NCBI GenBank assembly: GCA_024636395.1
Contig: JAGXHD010000248.1
Coordinates: 1-9,368, forward strand
Origin: Sulfitobacter sp.
Lineage (GTDB): Bacteria; Pseudomonadota; Alphaproteobacteria; Rhodobacterales; Rhodobacteraceae
DNA: 9,368 nucleotides
Reading direction: 5' to 3'
This document shows, in pieces, positions 6,099-9,368 of this stretch (the first letter of the stretch is position 1; each line of letters opens with the position of its first letter). Position numbers and translations under genes: made by a program. The notes beneath the pieces were generated by a model, which made no database searches, was not told where the DNA came from, and saw only the letters and a program-made list of their open reading frames with translations.

Positions 6099-7322
6099 AT
6101 GACCTATTCGGACCAGCTTGACCTTGCGATACAGCGCCTGCACGACGAAGGGCGCTACCGCACGTTCATCGACATCGAGCGGCGCAATGGGAGTTTTCCG
6201 CATGCCGTCTGGACAAAGCCCGACGGTACCGAAAAGGACATCACTGTCTGGTGCGGGAATGACTATCTGGGCATGGGCCAGCACCCTGTGGTTACGGCAG
6301 CGATGAAAGAGGCGATTGATTCAACCGGCGCAGGCTCGGGCGGTACGCGCAACATTTCCGGCACGACGGTCTACCACAAGCGTCTGGAGGCGGAGCTTGC
6401 CGATCTTCATGGCAAAGAGGCCGCTTTGCTCTTTACCTCCGCCTACATCGCCAATGATGCAACGCTTTCGACCCTTCCCAAACTTTTTCCCGGCCTGATC
6501 ATATATTCTGACGCGCTCAACCATGCCTCAATGATCGAGGGCGTGCGCCGAAATGGTGGGGCCAAGCGGGTCTTTCGTCATAACGATGTGGACCATCTGC
6601 GTGAATTGTTGGAAGCTGATGACACTGATGCGCCGAAATTGATCGCCTTCGAGAGCATTTATTCGATGGATGGCGATTTCGGCCCGATCGAGGCGATCTG
6701 CGATCTGGCCGATGAATTCGGCGCACTGACCTATATCGACGAGGTTCATGCCGTGGGCATGTACGGTCCGCGCGGGGCGGGCGTGGCGGAGCAGGAACGG
6801 CTGATGCACCGCCTCGACATTATCAACGGCACGCTCGCGAAGGCTTACGGCGTCATGGGCGGATATATTGCTGCGTCTGAAAACATGTGCGACGCGATCC
6901 GCTCCTATGCTCCGGGTTTCATTTTCACGACCTCGCTGCCGCCAGCGATTGCGGCGGGGGCTGCGGCGTCTGTTGCTTATCTCAAGCGAGCGCCCGAGTT
7001 GCGCGAGCGCCATCAACAGCAGGCGCGAGCGCTGAAACTGCGTCTCAAGGGATTGGGCCTGCCGATCATTGATCACGGTAGTCACATTGTACCTGTGATG
7101 GTCGGCAATCCGGTGCACACCAAGATGCTGTCGGATATGTTGTTGGCGGATCATGGCATCTACGTGCAGCCGATCAACTTCCCGACAGTGCCGCGCGGGA
7201 CCGAGCGTTTGCGTTTCACGCCGTCACCTGTGCATGGGCCGCATGAAATGGATGCACTCGTGCACGCGATGGACGGTCTGTGGGCGCATTGTGCGCTGAA
7301 TCGCGCCGAGCAGGCCGGCTGA
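6099..7322 (+). CDS. hemA: 5-aminolevulinate synthase
   Basis: Condenses glycine and succinyl-CoA to 5-aminolevulinate, the first step of heme (and, where present, bacteriochlorophyll) synthesis by the C4 route typical of alphaproteobacteria; PLP-dependent, cytoplasmic, homodimeric. 407 aa from the ATG at 6099, about the length of the Rhodobacter enzyme. Landmarks: HDEGRYRTF (15-23) with the substrate arginine Arg21; Asn54 in [20 protein letters not shown] (79-88); His142 in ALNHASM stacking on PLP; Asp214 and His217 in YIDEVHAVG; the Schiff-base Lys248 in [22 protein letters not shown] (365-377) near the C-terminal substrate arginine. No heme-regulatory Cys-Pro motif is seen, as is usual in bacteria. 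Nothing clearly terminator-like follows. It is monocistronic in appearance, divergent from the SMR-like gene. Species with photosynthesis may have a second isozyme (hemT); this one matches the HemA type as I recall it. Confidence 0.97.
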   Translation: MTYSDQLDLAIQRLHDEGRYRTFIDIERRNGSFPHAVWTKPDGTEKDITVWCGNDYLGMGQHPVVTAAMKEAIDSTGAGSGGTRNISGTTVYHKRLEAELADLHGKEAALLFTSAYIANDATLSTLPKLFPGLIIYSDALNHASMIEGVRRNGGAKRVFRHNDVDHLRELLEADDTDAPKLIAFESIYSMDGDFGPIEAICDLADEFGALTYIDEVHAVGMYGPRGAGVAEQERLMHRLDIINGTLAKAYGVMGGYIAASENMCDAIRSYAPGFIFTTSLPPAIAAGAAASVAYLKRAPELRERHQQQARALKLRLKGLGLPIIDHGSHIVPVMVGNPVHTKMLSDMLLADHGIYVQPINFPTVPRGTERLRFTPSPVHGPHEMDALVHAMDGLWAHCALNRAEQAG

Positions 7323-7387
7323 GACGTCAACAACTCGCTAATATCTTTGCACCGTGCTAGTTTGGAATTAACAAGGATCCGTGACGA

Positions 7388-7402
7388 ATCAAAATATTTG
7401 AT
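7388..7402. promoter_or_regulatory. AT-rich inverted repeat upstream of the rodZ-like gene
   Basis: ATCAAA-ATA-TTTGAT: 6-bp perfect arms around 3 bp, 46 bp before the rodZ-like start, in the 125-bp hemA-rodZ gap. The half-sites are in the opposite order to an FNR site. A GAATC (GANTC class, CcrM methylation target in alphaproteobacteria) sits at 7386-7390, overlapping its edge. It may be an operator or part of a promoter; I cannot place a convincing -35/-10 here. Confidence 0.3.
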
Positions 7403-7447
7403 CGACGCGGGCTAAGCGGGCACATTGAGCAGACTAGGGCAGTTGGT

Positions 7448-8716
7448 ATGATTGGGCGTTGGGCCTCCAAGATCGTTGAGCACGATGAGGTTGAGCTTTC
7501 CGGGTTTGATGCGTTCGAGCTTCGGCTTGGTGATCTGATGCGCGGAGAGCGTGCGACACTGGGAAAGTCGCTCCTCGATGTGCAACGGGAATTGCGCATA
7601 AAAGCATCCTACATCGCTGCCATTGAAAATTCGGATCCGGACGCGTTCGACACACCTGGCTTTATCGCTGGGTACGTCCGGTCCTACGCACGATACCTAA
7701 ATATGGATCCTGACAAGGCGTTTGATTCCTTTTGCAAGGAAAGCGGCTTTACCGTCGCCCATGGCATGTCTGCCGAGGCGTCCGTGGTCAAAAAACCATC
7801 CCGCGAGGAGAGGCTGAACCGAAAGGTGGAGCATGATATCTTCTCACGCCCGGTGATGCCCTTCGCTCCCGGCGGCGACAGTTTTCTGGCCCGGATCGAG
7901 CCAGCCGCAATCGGCTCTCTTCTTGTGCTCGTTGTGCTTATCGGCGCGATTGGTTTTGGCGGTTGGAGCGTTCTGAAAGAAGTCCAGCGAGTGCAGGTCG
8001 CTCCGGTGGACCAGACCCCGGTTGTTCTGTCCGATCTTGATCCCTTGCAGGCCGACATCGCGCCGCAATCCGATGTCGAGGGCGTGGCAACGCCGTCCAC
8101 GCTCGCTGACGCGCCGCGGGTCGAAGCACTTGATCGTCTCTATCGCCCCGCAGCGCTCGATGTCCCCGTGCTCATTGCGCGCGATGCCCCAATCGCATCT
8201 CTCGACCCCCGCACCAGCGGCCTGTTTGACACCCCTATTTCGCCCTCTGTGATCGCGCCTGTGGAAGCTCCTTCGCTTCTGGCGGGAGCCGTGGAAGGCG
8301 CTATCACCGAAGCTCTGGACGGCCAGATTGTATCTGCCGGATTGACCGTACCGCAAGTCTTCGAGGGCCCGGCCCCTGCCGTGCAGGTTCTGGCGACGGG
8401 TGAGACTTGGGTGAGGATCACAGCAGCGGACGGCACAAACATCTTTGAGAAAGTCATGCAGAAAGGGGACACCTTTGATGTTCCCGCACTGGAAGACGCA
8501 CCGACGCTGCGCACGGGTCAAAGTGGCGCAGTGTATTTCGTAATGAACGGAGAGTTCTTCGGCCCGGTGGGGGGGCGCGGTAGCGTCACGTCAAATGTGC
8601 CGCTCCAGCAGCAGGCCCTTGCCGAGTTGTACCAGCCTGCACAGCCCGGTCAGGACAGTGCGCTGGAGACGCTTGTAGCGGAACTGCGCGCAGGTCAGGC
8701 GCCAGTTACGGATTGA
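7448..8716 (+). CDS. rodZ: RodZ-like bitopic helix-turn-helix membrane protein
   Basis: A 422-aa protein with RodZ architecture. Residues about 25-98 form a cytoplasmic XRE-type helix-turn-helix domain (RGERATLGKSLLDVQRELR, then YIAAIENSD and PGFIAGYVRSYARYL), which in RodZ binds MreB rather than serving mainly as a DNA-binding domain. After a charged linker (KKPSREERLNRK) a single membrane helix spans about 153-173. A periplasmic low-complexity Ala/Pro/Asp-rich linker (about 180-305) follows, then a C-terminal beta domain (about 310-382, ATGETWVRITAADGTNIFE through NGEFFGPVG) of the DUF4115 type. It links the MreB cytoskeleton to the elongation machinery to set rod shape. Upstream of ispG, the arrangement also seen in E. 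coli, which supports the call. The start at 7448 has only a weak AGGG about 9 nt upstream. It could also be annotated simply as an HTH/DUF4115 protein. Confidence 0.85.
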   Translation: MIGRWASKIVEHDEVELSGFDAFELRLGDLMRGERATLGKSLLDVQRELRIKASYIAAIENSDPDAFDTPGFIAGYVRSYARYLNMDPDKAFDSFCKESGFTVAHGMSAEASVVKKPSREERLNRKVEHDIFSRPVMPFAPGGDSFLARIEPAAIGSLLVLVVLIGAIGFGGWSVLKEVQRVQVAPVDQTPVVLSDLDPLQADIAPQSDVEGVATPSTLADAPRVEALDRLYRPAALDVPVLIARDAPIASLDPRTSGLFDTPISPSVIAPVEAPSLLAGAVEGAITEALDGQIVSAGLTVPQVFEGPAPAVQVLATGETWVRITAADGTNIFEKVMQKGDTFDVPALEDAPTLRTGQSGAVYFVMNGEFFGPVGGRGSVTSNVPLQQQALAELYQPAQPGQDSALETLVAELRAGQAPVTD

Positions 8717-8821
8717 TCTGGTCTTCTACAGGCCATTCGTCGCACATTTCCCAGCTTCCCATTGCAGCGCGGGTACGTGATAGATAGTTAAGAGATATTC
8801 TTACTGTCTAGCGAGGGTGAC

Positions 8822-9368
8822 ATGTCGCTCAATCATATCCGTCCGTGGCGTAACATTTACCGCCGGAAATCACGCCAGATCATGGTGGGTAATGTGCCCG
8901 TGGGCGGCGATGCCCCGATCAGTGTCCAGACGATGACCAACACGCTCACCACTGATGCGAAAGCGACAATCTTGCAGATACAGGCAGCGGCCGAAGCAGG
9001 CGCGGACATCGTTCGTGTGTCGGTGCCGGATGTCGAGAGCTCGAAAGCGCTCAAGGAGATCGTGCGCGAAAGTCCCGTTCCGATCGTGGCCGACATTCAT
9101 TTCCATTACAAACGCGGAATCGAAGCGGCAGAAGCCGGAGCCGCCTGCCTCAGAATTAACCCCGGCAATATCGGTGACGAGAAGCGCGTGAAAGAAGTCA
9201 TCAGGGCCGCGCGCGACAATAATTGCTCGATCCGGATCGGCGTCAACGCGGGCTCGCTGGAGCGGCATCTGCTGGAGAAATACGGTGAGCCGTGCCCGGA
9301 TGCCATGGTCGAGAGTGGTCTGGACCACATAAAAATTCTGCAAGACAACGACTTTCACGAGTTCAAGA
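8822..9368 (+). CDS. ispG: 4-hydroxy-3-methylbut-2-en-1-yl diphosphate synthase (N-terminal part; C-terminus beyond the right edge)
   Basis: Converts 2-C-methyl-D-erythritol 2,4-cyclodiphosphate to HMBPP in the MEP isoprenoid pathway; a 4Fe-4S enzyme of the cytoplasm, usually supplied by flavodoxin or ferredoxin in bacteria. 182 codons are visible of an expected ~375. The N-terminal TIM-barrel is unmistakable: [20 protein letters not shown] (20-39), [14 protein letters not shown] (about 57-70), [11 protein letters not shown] (about 88-98), LRINPGNIG and [11 protein letters not shown]. The Fe-S cysteines lie in the C-terminal domain off-window. GAGGG at 8813-8817 precedes the ATG. It is 105 bp after the rodZ-like gene; that gap holds a short inverted repeat TAAGA-N5-TCTTA (8789-8803) but no clear terminator, so the two may be co-transcribed. 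Confidence 0.97.
   Translation, partial: MSLNHIRPWRNIYRRKSRQIMVGNVPVGGDAPISVQTMTNTLTTDAKATILQIQAAAEAGADIVRVSVPDVESSKALKEIVRESPVPIVADIHFHYKRGIEAAEAGAACLRINPGNIGDEKRVKEVIRAARDNNCSIRIGVNAGSLERHLLEKYGEPCPDAMVESGLDHIKILQDNDFHEFK

Noticed and set aside
7323..7447. Intrinsic terminator after hemA
   Set aside because: I found no G/C-rich stem followed by T's in the 125-bp gap.

Overview
The window looks like an ordinary chromosomal stretch from an alphaproteobacterium, most likely Rhodobacteraceae (Roseobacter/Rhodobacter group). The reasons are a G+C-rich coding sequence, a 5-aminolevulinate synthase (the C4/Shemin route to heme) very close in my recollection to Rhodobacter HemA, the rodZ-ispG gene pair, and Lrp/AsnC regulators beside ilvC. 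I see no phage, transposon, CRISPR array, tRNA or rRNA. Both end genes are cut by the window.

Layout. (1) 1-779, minus strand: the N-terminal 259 codons of ilvC (ketol-acid reductoisomerase, branched-chain amino acid synthesis). (2) 910-1817, plus: two Lrp/AsnC-family regulators overlapping by 4 bp (ATGA), divergent from ilvC. (3) 1956-3080, plus: a class V (alanine-glyoxylate/serine-pyruvate type) aminotransferase with its own likely promoter. It converges with the next gene, leaving 1 bp between the two stop codons. (4) 3082-5776, minus: a diverged family-25 glycosyltransferase-like protein, an M20 metallopeptidase (dipeptidase type) with a complete metal-ligand set, and a four-helix SMR-like membrane protein that lacks the canonical SMR glutamate. 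(5) 5777-6098: a 322-bp, comparatively AT-rich divergent regulatory region with several inverted repeats, one resembling a RegA/PrrA redox-response operator. (6) 6099-7322, plus: hemA. (7) 7448-8716, plus: a RodZ-like bitopic HTH protein (cell shape), followed by (8) ispG from 8822 (MEP isoprenoid pathway), which runs off the right end.

How the genes relate. The left half concerns amino-acid metabolism: ilvC, two amino-acid-responsive-type regulators, an aminotransferase and a peptidase. The right half holds housekeeping genes for heme, cell shape and isoprenoids. In Rhodobacteraceae heme and isoprenoid precursors also feed bacteriochlorophyll and carotenoid synthesis, but no photosynthesis gene is visible here, so phototrophy cannot be inferred. 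I did not find a convincing undescribed system. The most interesting non-coding signal is the structured SMR-hemA intergenic region, and the most interesting coding oddities are the Glu-less SMR protein and the tandem Lrp pair.
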